DNA of 64,000 nt from Paguma larvata (GCA_030068075.1 CM057844.1:3596001-3660000); one strand, 5' to 3'; positions 1 through 10,551 are shown, counted from the stretch's first letter. Numbers and translations are program-made. The notes: generated by a model from the letters alone, not told the origin.

Positions 1-2192
1 TGAAATCATGGATCAGTTCTAGTAGGCTTTTGGTGGATTCCGTCGGGTTTTCCATGTAAAGTATCATGTCATCTGCAAAAAGTGAAAGTTTGACTTCCTC
101 CTTGCCAATCTTGATGCCTTTTATTTTGTTTTGTTGTCTGCTTGCTGATGCTAAGACTTCCTACACGATGTTAAATAGCAGTGGCGGGAGTGGACACCCC
201 TGTCGTGTTCCTGATCTCAGGGGGAAGGCTCTCAATTTTTCCCCATTGAGGATGATATTAGCTGTGGGCTTTTCATAGATGGCTTTTATGATGTTTCAGT
301 ATGTTCCTTCTATCCCGACTTTCTCGGGAGTTTTTATTAAGAAAGGGTGCTGTATTTTGTCAAATGCTTTTTCTGCATCTATTGACAGGATCATATGGTT
401 CTTATCTTTTCTTTTGTTGATGTGATGTATCACGTTGATTGATTTGCGAATACTGAACCAGCCCTGCAACCCAGGGATGAATCCCACTTGATCATGGTGG
501 ATAATTCTCTTTATATGCTGTTGGATTCGATTTGCTAGTATCTTGTTGAAAATTTTTGCATCCATATTCATCAGGGATATTGGCCTGTAATTTTCTTTCT
601 TTGCTGGGTCTCTATCTGGTTTGGGAATCAAAGTGATGCTGGCTTCATAGAATGAGTCCGGGAGTTTTCCTTCCGTTTCAATTTTTTGGAACAGCTTGAG
701 GAGGATATGAATTAACTCTGTTTTAAATGTCTGGTAAAATTCCTCAGGAAAGCCATCTGGTCCAGGGCTTTTATTTGCTGGGAGGTTTTTGATAACTGAT
801 TCTATTTCTTCACTAGTTATGGGTCTGTTAAATTTTCTATTTCTTCCCGTTTGAGTTTTGGTAGCATGTGGCTATTTAGGAAGCTGTCCATTTCTTCCAG
901 ATTGCCAAGTTTGGTGGCATATAATTTTCCATAGTATTCTCTGATGATTGCTTGTATTTCTGAGGGATTGGTTGTAATTTCTCCCTTTATATTCACGATT
1001 TTATCTATTTGAGTTCTCTCTCTTTTCTTTTTGAGAAGTCTGGCTAGAGGTTTGTCTATTTTGTTTATTTTTTCAAAGAACCAGCTTTTGGTTTCATTGA
1101 TCTGTTCCACTACTTTTTCTGTTTCCATGTGATTAATTTGTGCTCTGATCTTTGTTATTTCTCTCTTTCTGCTGGGCTTGGGTTGTTTTAGGTGTTCTGC
1201 TTCTAGTTTCTTTAGGCATGCTGTTAGAATTTGTGTTATTGACTTTTCTTGTTTCTTGAGATGGGCCTGGATTGCAATATATTTCCCTCTCAGGACTGCC
1301 TTTGCTGCATCCCAGAGCGTTTGGATTGTTGTATTTTCATTTTCATTTGATTCCATGCATTTTTTAATTTCTTCTCTGATGGCTTAGTTGACTCACTCAT
1401 CTTTTAGTAGGTTATTTCTTAGCCGCCATGTTTTTGGATATTTCCCAGGCTTTCTCCTGTGGTTGATTTCAAGTTTCAAAGCATTGTGGTCTGACAGTGT
1501 GCACGGTATGATCTCAATTCTTTTATATTTATTCATAGCTTCCCTGTGCCTCAGAATGTGGTCTATCTTGGAAAATGTACCCTATGCAGTTGAGAAGAAT
1601 GTAAATTCCTTTGCTTCTGGGTGAAGGACCCTAAAGATGTCTGTGAGGCCCATCTGTTCTAATGTGTCGTTCAGGGCTATTGTTTCTGCAGAGGTTTTCT
1701 GTTTTGTGGATCTATCCAATTCTGAGAGTGGAGTGTTGAGATCCCCTACTATTAGGACATTTTTATCGATGAGGTTGCTAATGTTTGTAATTCGTTGTTT
1801 AACAAATTTGGGTGCCCCCGAATTTGGTGCATAGATATTTACAATTGTTAGCTCTTCCTGCTGGATGGTCCCTGAGACTATTATATGATGTCCTTCTTCA
1901 TCTCTTATTACATCTTTCATTTTAAAGTCTAATTTGTCTGATATAAGTGTGGCTACTCGGCTTTCTTCTGACTTCCAGTAGCATGGTAGATAGTTCTCCA
2001 TCCCCTCACTTTCAATCTGAAGGTGTCTTCAGGTTTAAGATGAGTTTCTTGAAGACAGCAAATAGAGGGGTCTTGTTTTTTAATCCATTCTGTTATCCTG
2101 TGTCTTTTGATTGGCACATTTAGTCCATTTACATTCAGTGTTAATATTGAAAAATATGGGCTTACAGTCACTGTATTATCTGTAAGTTTCAT
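1..2192 (-). pseudogene. L1 ORF2 remnant (endonuclease and reverse transcriptase), broken and partial
   Basis: ORF2p nicks target DNA and reverse-transcribes L1 RNA at the nick. The start ATG is at 2190-2192. The endonuclease part shows NVNGL, QETH, GDLNTP and SDHNALKLEI, which match the conserved catalytic Asn, Glu, Asp and Asp/His positions of the APE-like domain. The frame changes between about 2001 and 1953, and again between 817 and 631. Stops are visible after FTFFSTA (1582-1584), in the DE*VN* stretch (about 1390), at 296-298 and at 161-163. The reverse transcriptase part shows [22 protein letters not shown] and the catalytic FADD box at 68-79. The Cys-rich C terminus is outside the window. 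This is a dead copy with nearly all diagnostic residues still readable. Confidence 0.93.
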
Positions 2193-2253
2193 GTTTGTAA
2201 GGCTGTCTCTGGCAGTCCGTGTTCTTTGCAACCTTTCCTTCATAGAGTGCCCC

Positions 2254-3132
2254 TCAGGATCCCTGTAGTGCTGGCTTATTTGTGATAAATTCTTTCAGTT
2301 TTTGTTTGTTGGGAAAAACCTTGACCTCTCCTTCTATTCTGAATGACAGGCTAGCCGGATACAGAATCCTTGGTTGCATGTCCTTCTTGCTCATCACATT
2401 GAAGATATCCTGCCATTCCTTTCTGGCTTGCCAAGTTTCTGTAGATAAGTTTGCTACTACCCTTATATGTCTGCCTGTGTATGTTAAGGTTCTTTTGTCC
2501 CTAGATGCTTTCAGGATTCTCTCCCTATTTTTGTATTTTGCCAGCTTCACTATGATGTGCCATGCAGAAGGTCTATTCAAGTTACGTCTGAGGGGAGTTC
2601 TCTGTGCCTCTTGGATTTCCATGCCTGTTTCCTTCCTCATGTTGGGGAAGTTCTCAGCAATGATTTGTTCAAGAACCCCTTCGACTCCTTTCTCTCTCTC
2701 TTCTTCCTCTGGAACTCCTATGATACAGATATTGTTTCTTTTGAGTGCATTGCTCAGCTCTCGAGTTCTCCTTTCCTGTTCCTGGATCAGCTTCTCTCTC
2801 TTTTTATCTGCTTCCTCTTTTGCAATGATTTTATCTTCTAATGCACTAACTCTTTCCTTTACCTCTTCAATCGGTGCTGTGGCTGCTTCCAGTTTCCCTT
2901 GTATTTCTTCCAATGTCTTTTTTAATTCTTCCTGACCGTTTTTACGGTCCTAGAACTCTGCCGCGCGGGACCCCTTGCATTCATCTAAGCTTTTTTCAAG
3001 GCCAGCGATTAGTTTTATGATTTTCATTCTATATTCATGTTCTGTTATGTTGCTTATATCTGTTTTCATTAATTCTTGAGCTGTCACTGCTTTTTGTATA
3101 TTCTTTTGAGGAGAATTCTTCCATTTCGTCAT
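2254..3132 (-). pseudogene. L1 ORF1 remnant (RNA-binding chaperone) with one in-frame stop
   Basis: ORF1p coats L1 RNA as a coiled-coil trimer and is needed for retrotransposition. The frame opens at ATG 3130-3132 (MTKWKNSPQKN) and stays in register to the stop at 2254-2256, about 292 codons including one internal TAG at 2950-2952. That is shorter than the roughly 338 residues of human ORF1p. After the stop comes a charged heptad-like stretch (EEIQGKLEAA...KKREKLIQEQERR), then the RRM-like start NNICIIGVPEEEE, AENFPNM, QEAQRTP, and a C-terminal domain with LSTETWQARKEW and ILYPASLSF, all typical of L1 ORF1p. The ORF1 to ORF2 gap is about 61 bases, close to that of human L1. Assignment is secure; the start choice is the first ATG in this frame. 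Confidence 0.92.
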
Positions 3133-3934
3133 TTTGGCTGGATGTGTTTTGGATTGTTTCTTGAAGTTGCCCTGGTAAGGAAAACAGACTGACAGACAAA
3201 CAGAACACAGAAATACTCAAACGTACTGACAAATGGTCCAGACAAGCAGTTCACAACAGAAAAAAATAACAAGTGACTCTCTGAGGGCAATGTCCTGAAG
3301 TACCAGCTACACGTTAAGGACAGGGTATGTAGTGTGCTGGTGACAGAGCGTCTACAGAGAGAATAATGACAGGTGTGGGGAGAAGAAGGAAATGGATTTT
3401 GCCCAGGTAGAGTGACTAAAGGGCTTAATCCAGACTGAGAGAAATCAGAATAAGAATGGGTGCAAGGGAAAAGGAATAGAGATCGATGTCGTTTAGATGA
3501 ACTTATGCGGCCTGGTTATTCCAGAAAGAGGGATAGGGAAGTACAGAAGAAGGTGCAGAACATGCGTTTAGAGAATGGGTTAAAAAAAATGTTTAAGCCA
3601 GTCAGTACCCTGGATAACCAGCTCAGGGATGGGGATCGGTAGAAATGAGAAAGGGAGGGATAAATTTAAAAAAGGAAAAATGAATGGAGTTACTCCAGGC
3701 AGCAATCTCCACTTGGCATCAGTTGCTCCTGCTGATAGGTGGGGAGGGGCGTGGTTTGGTGTAGGCGGGTCCCGCCTCCCACTGCTGCAGTGATGGCTTT
3801 TGGGGTGACTTTCTGGCTTGTGAGACAACAATGGTGTCTCTCCAGCCCCTCGCCACCAGTCCTGAAGACTTTATTCGCCCCTTTATATCTGTTCTCTCTC
3901 TGCCACCAAAGCTGGCCTAGTGCGATTCACTGGA

Positions 3935-4222
3935 CGGTTACGCGGCCGTCTGCTACCCCCGATTTCGCTGTAATTGTGCCGTGGTTACAGGTGCTCCGCC
4001 GGCAGCATTGCCTGGGGCTGCCTGGGTCCCTGCTGCCAGTCCCGGGGGCCTGCACATTCCGGAGGCGCTGGACGAGGGTGGCACGGTGACGTGGCCGTCT
4101 GCTACCCATGATTTCACTGTAATTGTGCCGGGGTTAGAGGTGCTCTGCAGGCGGCGCCTCCTGGGTCCCCGCTGCCAGTCCACCCAGTGTGCGCGTCCCA
4201 GCTGCTTCGGACGGGGTTGGCA
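3935..4222 (-). repeat. Two tandem units inside the L1 5' UTR (about 149 and 139 bp)
   Basis: Unit 1 is 3935-4083 and unit 2 is 4084-4222. Both contain GGCCGTCTGCTACCC, then a GATTTC.CTGTAATTGTGCC block, then GGTGCTC, then TGGGTCCC.GCTGCCAGTCC, in the same order. The shared GGCCGTC blocks start at 3944 and 4093, 149 bases apart. A third partial start may follow at 4223. This resembles the promoter monomers of rodent L1s in arrangement, although the sequence is different. Confidence 0.8.
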
Positions 4223-4581
4223 CAGTCCCGGTGGCGCGCGGGTAGTGCTGCTGTTTGCCACTGAACTTCTCTTCAAAAGTCCTGCATTTAGGGGCTGGAT
4301 GGTAGTGGTCTCACCCTATCTGGGCCTCTCGTTCAGATGTTGTTTGATAGGCACTTTCCTAGCTATCTCTGAAGACGCTCACCCTCCCCTCAGCTCAGCT
4401 TCCCGAGTTCGTTTTATCTGACCCAGATTAAACTCACGTTTTGGGTGGGCTGTGTCTGTTTTTGCCTTCGTTCCTTGTAAGCTGCAGCACCTTTTCCCCC
4501 TGATTTTTGGAGTGGGGAGAGACTTTGGTTTCAGTCGTCCCCGTTTAAAGGGCAAGCGAAATACGGGAGCCCTGTACTCCT

Positions 4582-4592
4582 CCGCCATGTTG
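4582..4592 (-). promoter_or_regulatory. YY1-like site at the L1 5' terminus
   Basis: On the minus strand the bases read CAACATGGCGG, close to the YY1 core (AANATGGCGGC) that sets the start site in human L1. It lies about 10-20 bases inside the L1 5' boundary, where human L1 has its YY1 site. Binding is inferred. Confidence 0.6.
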
Positions 4593-4610
4593 CCCCGTAC
4601 CAGCTTGAGC

Positions 4611-4744
4611 TTTTAAAAGCAAGAGACAGAGAGTCTTAAGCAGAACCCATGCTCAGCATGGAGCCCAATGAGGGGCTCGATCTCACAACTGTGGGCCAAA
4701 ATCAAGAGCTGGACGCCCAACCAACTTATCCACCCAGGTACCCC
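4611..4744 (-). mobile_element. Old tRNA-Lys SINE (CAN-SINE family)
   Basis: On the minus strand it reads a GGGGTACCTGGGTGG head, GTTGGTTGGGCGTCC, CAGTTGTGAGATCGAGCCCC and a CTTAAGACTCTCTGTCTC tail. The body is short with no young-type CT tract, so this is an older subfamily. It directly abuts the L1 5' end. Confidence 0.8.
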
Positions 4745-5535
4745 AGAAAGTTCTTTCTTAAAGGAATACCCAAGTGGTTGGCCCAATGCCTGCCCTGCAG
4801 TGTTTTAAATAAAATTATATGCTAATATTAACAGAGTTTAGTAAATCATTGCAATATTTGAATGGTTACAGTTCAGGCCTGCGTTTAAATTCTAGTTACT
4901 AAGTCCTAGAAAATCAGTTGAGTGGGTAGGATCATCCTCTTCACTAACACCGATGCTGCCATTTAATGACCTCAGTTGTCCTGAGTTTCACACTCACACA
5001 TCTGCTAGTAGTAACAAATATTCAGCCAACATCCATAGCACCACGACAATGAACTAGTCTTTCAGCTTCTTGATGCCACTCCTGACACATAGAACCATGT
5101 CCCCATGAAGTAAATAAAAAAAATCTCTAAGCATTTACTTTCTTGATTCAAATCATTCTGTTTGGTATCCTGCAGCTGATTGTTCAGTCTGGCCTCAGTA
5201 TATCTCAAAAATAGACAGTGTGGGGAGGTAACATAGTAGGACGTTTTGATCCCTTTACTCTCCTGCATAGATTCTCATGTCCACATCCACTAAAACTAAG
5301 GTACCATCAGGAGGAAAGGATGATTAATCAAATATCTACAAGTCCCCAGACATATCAGAAATCAACTCCTCAGTAAGAAATGAGTTTTTCTATAGCATGT
5401 GCCTGCTTATAGCTCTCCTGAAGAAAGGTCCTCAGATCATCAGGGATCCCATATATCTTTCTGTTTGAAGGTACTCCTACTATACCAAATGCATATTTTG
5501 CAAGATTCTACACAATTTATGTTTTTATTTTCTTT
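4745..5535. other. Low-repeat DNA, no feature recognised
   Basis: Mixed-composition sequence without a repeat consensus that I recognise, without a long reading frame and without microsatellites. An intronic or intergenic origin is assumed. Confidence 0.5.
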
Positions 5536-5729
5536 TTTAAAAATATTTATTTATTTGGGGGTAGAGCGCAAGCAGGGGAGAGGCAGAGAGAGGGGACAGA
5601 GGATCCGAAGTAGGCTCTGTGATGACAGATTGACAGCAATGAACCCAATGTGGGCCTCAAACTCCCAAACTGTGATATCATGACCTGAGTCGAAGTGAGA
5701 TGCTCAGCTGACTGAGCCACCTAGGTGCC
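5536..5729 (-). mobile_element. tRNA-Lys SINE, felid CAN-SINE type
   Basis: The minus-strand head is GGCACCTAGGTGGCTCAG (5712-5729). It is followed by the GATATCATGACC-type body in reverse, a GA-rich (CT on the SINE strand) stretch and an A/T tail at 5536-5557. Moderately diverged from consensus. Confidence 0.9.
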
Positions 5730-5907
5730 ACTGATTTTCTTCCTAAAATAAATAAATCGTGATCCCAAGTGTCGTGCAAAATCATGAAAGAAAATATTTT
5801 CAGAGCAGGTCCCAAAATGGTGGAAGAGACCAAACTGAATTTATAAATACCTCACTCCTGACCCTCCAAGAGGATAAAATCTGACTAAAAAAATCAGAAT
5901 TGAGATG

Positions 5908-6300
5908 TGTTAGTCTACTGGAACAGCCATAAGAAAACATGGCAGGCTGGGTGAACCGAGCAACAAAAATTTATTTTGCATATTTCTGGAGGCTAGAAGT
6001 TCAAGATCAAGTTGCTACGAGGATTGGTGTCAGTGAAACCTCTTTTCCTGGTTTGTAGAAGGCACTTCTTACTGTCTCCTCATTTGGTCTTTTCTCTGTG
6101 TGCACCCAGAGGAAGAGAGAGAGATCTCTGGTTAGTCTTGCTCTTCTTTTAAGGACCAGTTCCATTGTATTAATACTCCGCCCTTATGACCTGATTTAAC
6201 CTTAATATTTCCCGAAAGGCCCCATTCCCTGATATAATCACATTAGGGGTTAGGGCTTCAATATGAATTTGAAGGGAGAGGCTCAAACCAGTTCATAACA
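5908..6300 (-). mobile_element. MLT1-type solo LTR (MaLR/ERVL class)
   Basis: The plus strand starts TGTTAGTCTACTGG and ends CAGTTCATAACA, the ends of an MLT1 LTR in reverse. Landmarks in order are AAATTTATTTTGCATA, TCTGGAGGCTAGAAGTTCAAG, GACCTGATTTAACCTTAAT and CACATTAGGGGTTAGGGCTT. There is no internal retroviral sequence. These LTRs predate the placental radiation and are inactive. Confidence 0.85.
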
Positions 6301-7152
6301 GGGGATGCGGACAGCTAAGTACTGTTGAGCATGGAAAGCCAAAATATCTTAAATCCATATAGTGTGACCAGCAACATGACTGAATCACAAATAAAGTCAG
6401 GAATTAAAACAAATAATACTTCCCCAATTTCATAGCTATGTTATGTCCTCATTTCCATGGTGAAGCCTTGAGAAAGGCATAAATCAAAGTCAGTCTTTGG
6501 CTCACTTAATAAGGCTGTAAATACCTCTTCTTTTTTTCTGTCTACTGCTGAGGACCACAATGGAGGATTCTTTTAGTAGCAAGATGGCACCAAGTTTCCA
6601 TCACCCATTTAGCAAGTTTATAGAATTCATGGTGTCAGGGCACAGAGGTAAGATTCGGATCTTGTATGTCTTCTTTAGAGAATAAAAAGATACAACATCA
6701 GGAGGATATGAGTTTCAAGTTGCTTCTATAGATTTCAGTGGCTTTGGCACAAGGGAGGCAAGAACAGGATTCTTTACCCTACAGCTGCTAAGAGAATCTC
6801 TTTGAGTTACAGTTGATTTATTTCAGCCATTTAATTAATCCTTTTCCATGGTGCTACGGTGGCATCCAGAGTGTGTAACTAAGTGGCCTGGACTCCCTAT
6901 CAGTTCCAATAGGAAGCCCAGGATTTACAGACTAGGGTATGGTCATGGATGGGGATACAAGACAGATCCATTTTCCCCACCACTGCCCCAATCTCCAAGC
7001 CACCCGCAGCAGGGCCTTTCCTTGTTATTAAAGGCACCAGTGTGCTGAGCTAGTAGTGAAAGGGCAAAAATGGAGAGAGGGGAGAATAGCCATTCCCATG
7101 GGGTATTCTAGGACCTTCACTGGTTTTGCTCAAAATTCTCCCTGGACACAGT
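6301..7152. other. Low-repeat DNA, no feature recognised
   Basis: No repeat consensus or credible coding frame is apparent. Short open frames here, such as 6848-7048, are within chance length. Confidence 0.5.
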
Positions 7153-7577
7153 GTATCCCAGTACTTTATTGCTGTGTAACAACCTCAATACTTAGTGGCT
7201 TAAAATAACCATTTTATTTTTCTAATGATTTTGTGGGTTGGATGATTTGTCTCTGAGCCACCAGGGTGGCTGGAGCTAGAGGACCCACTTCTAGGATAGT
7301 TTCTTCACACACAGTCAGACAGCCTTCCCCAGGCTTAGGCTCCTCACAGCATGGTGGTGTCAAGGATGTTCAACTTTGTATGCAGTGGCTGGCTTGCCTG
7401 AGATTAAACTTCTTTAGACAGTGTTCCAGAGCCCAGAAGGAGGCTTCGGGGCTTCTGATGAACACTCAGCCACAGAACTTGCAGAGCATCCATTACACAG
7501 TATTCTATTGTTCAAGTACAAGTTTAAGGGGAGGGACCTTAGATCCCACTGTTCAGTGGATGGAAGAGAAACTTTTT
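7153..7577. repeat. Ancient interspersed repeat, family not assigned
   Basis: The phrases TATTGCTGTGTAACAACCTC, ACTTAGTGGCTTAAAATAAC and GATTTTGTGGGTTGG recall a widely dispersed old mammalian repeat. I cannot name the family with confidence. The SINE at 7578-7762 is inserted at its right end. Confidence 0.4.
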
Positions 7578-7762
7578 AAAAAATGTTTATTTATTTATTT
7601 TAAGGGGGGAGGGGGAGGTAGAGAGGGAGAGCGTATCCCAAGTAGATTCTGCGCTATCAGCGCAGAGCCTGATGCCAGGGTCAATCTCATAAATTGCAAG
7701 ATCATGACCTGAGCCAAAATCAAGAGTTCGACGCTTAACTGACTGAGCCATCCAGGCATTCC
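7578..7762 (-). mobile_element. tRNA-Lys SINE with target-site duplication
   Basis: The minus-strand head is at the right end (CTGAGCCATCCAGGCATTCC on the plus strand) and an A/T tail is at 7578-7602. The flanks AAGAGAAACTTTT (7564-7576) and AAGAGCAACTTTT (7763-7775) form a 13-bp duplication with one mismatch, which fixes the insertion limits. Confidence 0.92.
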
Positions 7763-7974
7763 AAGAGCAACTTTTAATATAGCAAACACAGTATATGTGT
7801 AGGAAAGGAAATCGTAGAGGATCACTTTGTGTACACATAACCTGTCTGCTATGCTAGCTTTTCTGTTTTGGGTATAAAATTGGGGAAGTGCTGTAAGTAA
7901 GTCTCTCTTATCCTTAGTACAGAATTTGGAACCAGATGATTCCATCTCTTACCGCCCTTCCATGTCTTCTTATC

Positions 7975-8065
7975 TCATATGCCTCAGGTTCCTGATCTGT
8001 GAAATAGGGAAAATAGTACAAAACACTGCAGCTTGTTACTAGGATAAAGGGACACCATTTGTCAA
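7975..8065 (+). mobile_element. MIR fragment
   Basis: CTCAGGTTCCTGATCTGTGA followed by AATAGGGAAAATAGTAC matches the core of MIR, an ancient tRNA-derived SINE moved by L2. Truncated and strongly diverged. Confidence 0.5.
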
Positions 8066-8134
8066 AGGACTTTTAAATCTTTTAAAAGCGAAACATGTAA
8101 GGGGAACTGTCTTGTCCTAAAGAGCACACTGGCA

Positions 8135-8285
8135 AAAATGTGTTTTGGAATGAGATGAACCTGAGTTCAAACCCCTGCCACCTCAGATCATTCCTCTGTA
8201 GTGTAAAGATCAAGATGCCAACTTCAGAGAGGGGGTGTCAAGGTGGAATGCAATCCTGTGTGTAAAGCCCTGGGCACCAGGCAGT
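8135..8285 (+). mobile_element. MIR element
   Basis: It shows GAATGAGATGAACCTGAGTT, CAAACCCCTGCCACCT, then the TCTGTAGTGTAAAGATC core and GTAAAGCCCTGGGCACCAGG near the 3' end. The order matches MIR in the plus direction. Inactive since before the mammalian radiation. Confidence 0.7.
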
Positions 8286-8665
8286 TCAATTACAAGTTCA
8301 TAGTTTCTTCCTTTGGCAGTCAGAGACTGAGCTTTTTCCAGCGTTTAAAAACAAGAGATAATAATCCTGAGAAAATTTCATCATAGGTGATGATATTTCA
8401 GAGTCCTTGGTTTCCTGGTGTGAAGGAAGTACATCGTCGAGGTAGGAATTGCAGAATCTCATTTAGACTTACAACGAGAAACCTAAGTAAAAGGCAAATA
8501 GATGGCCCCTCTGAAATCCCCTCTCCTGAAAATTCTGCTTCTCATGCCTGTTGAACAAGGACAAGTGAAGAGATGGTTTACAGGCAACTCTGAAATGAAA
8601 GCAATCTGCCCATTGACAAGTTCACAGAGGCCACCCAGTTGGTAATTATGACTTCTTGCTGTCTT
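8286..8665. other. Low-repeat DNA, no feature recognised
   Basis: Nothing recognised between the MIR and the exon-like segment. Confidence 0.45.
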
Positions 8666-8667
8666 AC

Positions 8668-8971
8668 TCCTTCATGAGCATAGGCTTCTTGGATTTTGAA
8701 CTCACATCAACTTTCACCATGGAGTCTCCAAATCTTTTATCAATATACGTAGAAACACTAATGTATTTGGAGGTGATGGGAATGCCAGTTAATCTGTGAG
8801 AGCAAAGTGATTCTCTCCATTTTCCCAGACCCTGAAATTTTCCAACCATGGGAAGCTATGATATCATGCATAACCCCTTTTGCTGGCGATCGTACCATTA
8901 TTTCATGCTCAGAGTAACACTGGCTTATGTTTGGATCTAAGTTGTCTGCTGGAGACAAGAAGTTCACAAAT
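8668..8971 (-). other. Exon-like antisense segment, frame broken once; identity unknown
   Basis: On the minus strand a frame opens after TCCTTAAAG (acceptor-like AG at 8972-8973). It reads FVNFLSPADNLDPNISQ..., ...EIMVRSPAKGVMHDI..., ...KMERITLLSQ. It then needs a shift near 8795 to continue as RLTGIPITSKYISVSTYIDK..., KKPMLMKE, and reaches GGA followed by GTAAGA, a good donor, at 8661-8667. The composition looks protein-like and is not of low complexity. I do not recognise a family. The length is within what chance allows, and a frameshift argues against a live exon. It may be a decayed exon, a pseudogene piece or coincidence. Confidence 0.25.
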
Positions 8972-9569
8972 CTTTAAGGATAAAATGGGAGACAGCACAG
9001 AATGAATCCAAGGATGCAAAAAGACACTGATTTCCAATGATGTGTTATACTAGTATTCTTCTTTCCAAGTAAGAAAGCCTGAGCAAAGTACATTGTACAG
9101 AACTGTGTGTAGCAATAAGAAAATAAAAATGAGTTATCTTTGAACAAAGCTGATTTTCAATTCACTATCAGTAAAGTACGATCTAATTCTTTTGGAAACT
9201 GTTTTATTATATGTTAATGTTCTTATACACTTGTTCTATGCTCTTACGTGGCATCTCTCCAGAGCAGCAAAGAGCAAACAAGAGGTCTGGTTTGGGGTAC
9301 AGCAGTCTATTTTATGGGATGAAAATTTGTGATAGATTTATATGAAGATTCAAATTGTATCCTTGTCTCATACCACTATGGTCAAAAGAGGCCAATCACC
9401 CAGAGCCAGCCCTGGACATTTTGCTCCTTGTGAGCAGGGCTGTGCTCAACCATTCAAAAGAGTAACTTCATATTACCCTAACCAACACTGTGTTATCCAT
9501 GGAGGCAGCAAGTGGGAACACCTGGGAAAGATGGTTCTTGTTTCCCCCTGACCTAAGTCTCCTCTGGGT
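8972..9569. other. Low-repeat DNA, no feature recognised
   Basis: AT-leaning sequence with no repeat or coding signal that I can support. Confidence 0.45.
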
Positions 9570-9775
9570 GTGACAACTCGGAAGAGTGTTCTACAGTTTC
9601 CCAGGGTGCCCTGCAGGTTTGCCCACAATAGAATGTTCTGTTGGCTTCATCCCCTTCCCTGTCTCTCCTCCCTGCTCCCTCACACCTTATCTTACCTAGG
9701 ATCACCTCCCAAGAAGTTGCCTGTGCCCAAATCCAGTCTCACATTCAGTTTTTGGGAGATTTCAACCTCAAGACA
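9570..9775 (+). repeat. Possible ancient LTR or repeat 3' end
   Basis: CCTCCCTGCTCCCTCACACC, GGATCACCTCCCAAGAAGTT and CAAATCCAGTCTCACATTCA recall the 3' end of an old mammalian repeat that ends in an ATCACCTCCCAAATAAA-type motif. Family not assigned. Confidence 0.35.
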
Positions 9776-10551
9776 ATTCAATTCATCTCTTTCTATATTT
9801 GTTCTTCTTCATCTTTTCCCAAACATCAGGAATGTTCTCTATTCTTCTGACTGGCCTTAGTAAATTCAGGTTCCATTCAATGACATGGACATTCATAATC
9901 ACCTTATTACAGGGATGTCGTTATGTGATTTCCAAGAAATCGACTCTCTAGTTCTAGGATGTCAAGCAATTTGGAAAAGCATGTGTTTGTTCTTCCCTCA
10001 TGCCCCAGCTCTGAACCAGAGGCGGTAGGGTGCATAAAGGAAGATGCTTTTTCATTCTGTCACTGACTTTTTATGGGGATTATCTCGGATAAAATGTTTC
10101 ATGCTCTTCATGCTTTCTTTTTCAATTCATTGCCTGTAGTTATCACTTTGAGCCAATTCTTCCTAGAAATAATATTTCTTTGCAATCAGAAAAATAACAC
10201 AATAAATAAGAATGCATCCCAACCTCTTGGATTTCCCCCATAGAGTTTCTATCTCTAAACCTTTTGGAAATGACTTTCATATTTTTCCCTTTATAGTTAA
10301 CCATGACCAAAAGCACACTTGTAACTCTGTGTTAGACACTTTTCCCTTTTCGAGTTTTAGTCATGCAACCCGGTCATACAAACAAACTTCAAGATTTATA
10401 ATCAATTTAGCCTTTGTATCCCATTCTGGCATTGTTTATGCTAGCTTAGTCTTCATCAAAATGATGTCCAAATTAATTCTGAAAAATGGGCATTTGCCTT
10501 TACCCTACCAGTGACTTCATTCTACTGTGGATATGTATCTAATGTACTTAC
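9776..10551. other. Low-repeat DNA, no feature recognised
   Basis: A 100-codon plus-strand frame at 10212-10514 has no recognisable motif and is not longer than chance predicts. No repeats seen. Confidence 0.45.

Larger units (their letters stand above)
1..4602 (-). mobile_element. L1 (LINE-1) retrotransposon, 5' complete, 3' part outside the window
   Basis: Read on the minus strand, this stretch carries the full L1 order: a GC-rich 5' UTR, ORF1, a 61-base spacer and ORF2. The 5' end at about 4602 appears intact, because a YY1-like motif lies within 20 bases of it, as in primate L1. Most genomic L1s are 5'-truncated, so a preserved promoter end is uncommon. ORF1 has one visible internal stop and ORF2 has two frame changes and several stops, so this copy cannot encode active proteins. 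Missing C-terminal ORF2, 3' UTR and poly(A) lie left of base 1. A SINE-like remnant directly abuts the 5' end. The carnivoran assignment rests on the host context. Confidence 0.95.
3133..4602 (-). promoter_or_regulatory. L1 5' UTR with internal promoter, CpG-rich
   Basis: This 1.47-kb leader lies between the L1 5' end and ORF1. Its upstream part (about 3700-4600) is much richer in GC and CpG than the rest of the window. L1 5' UTRs hold an internal RNA polymerase II promoter that starts transcription at the first base of the element. A YY1-like motif sits at the extreme 5' end and two tandem units of about 140-149 bp lie inside. Promoter activity here is inferred from family knowledge, not shown. 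Confidence 0.8.

Noticed and set aside
3739..4421. Frames of 60-146 codons on both strands in the L1 5' UTR
   Set aside because: GC-rich DNA lacks stop codons, so long frames are expected; no conserved L1 product is known from these positions, except the separately flagged frame at 4379-4588.
10212..10514. 100-codon plus-strand frame in low-repeat DNA
   Set aside because: No motif, ordinary length for chance, no splice or promoter context.
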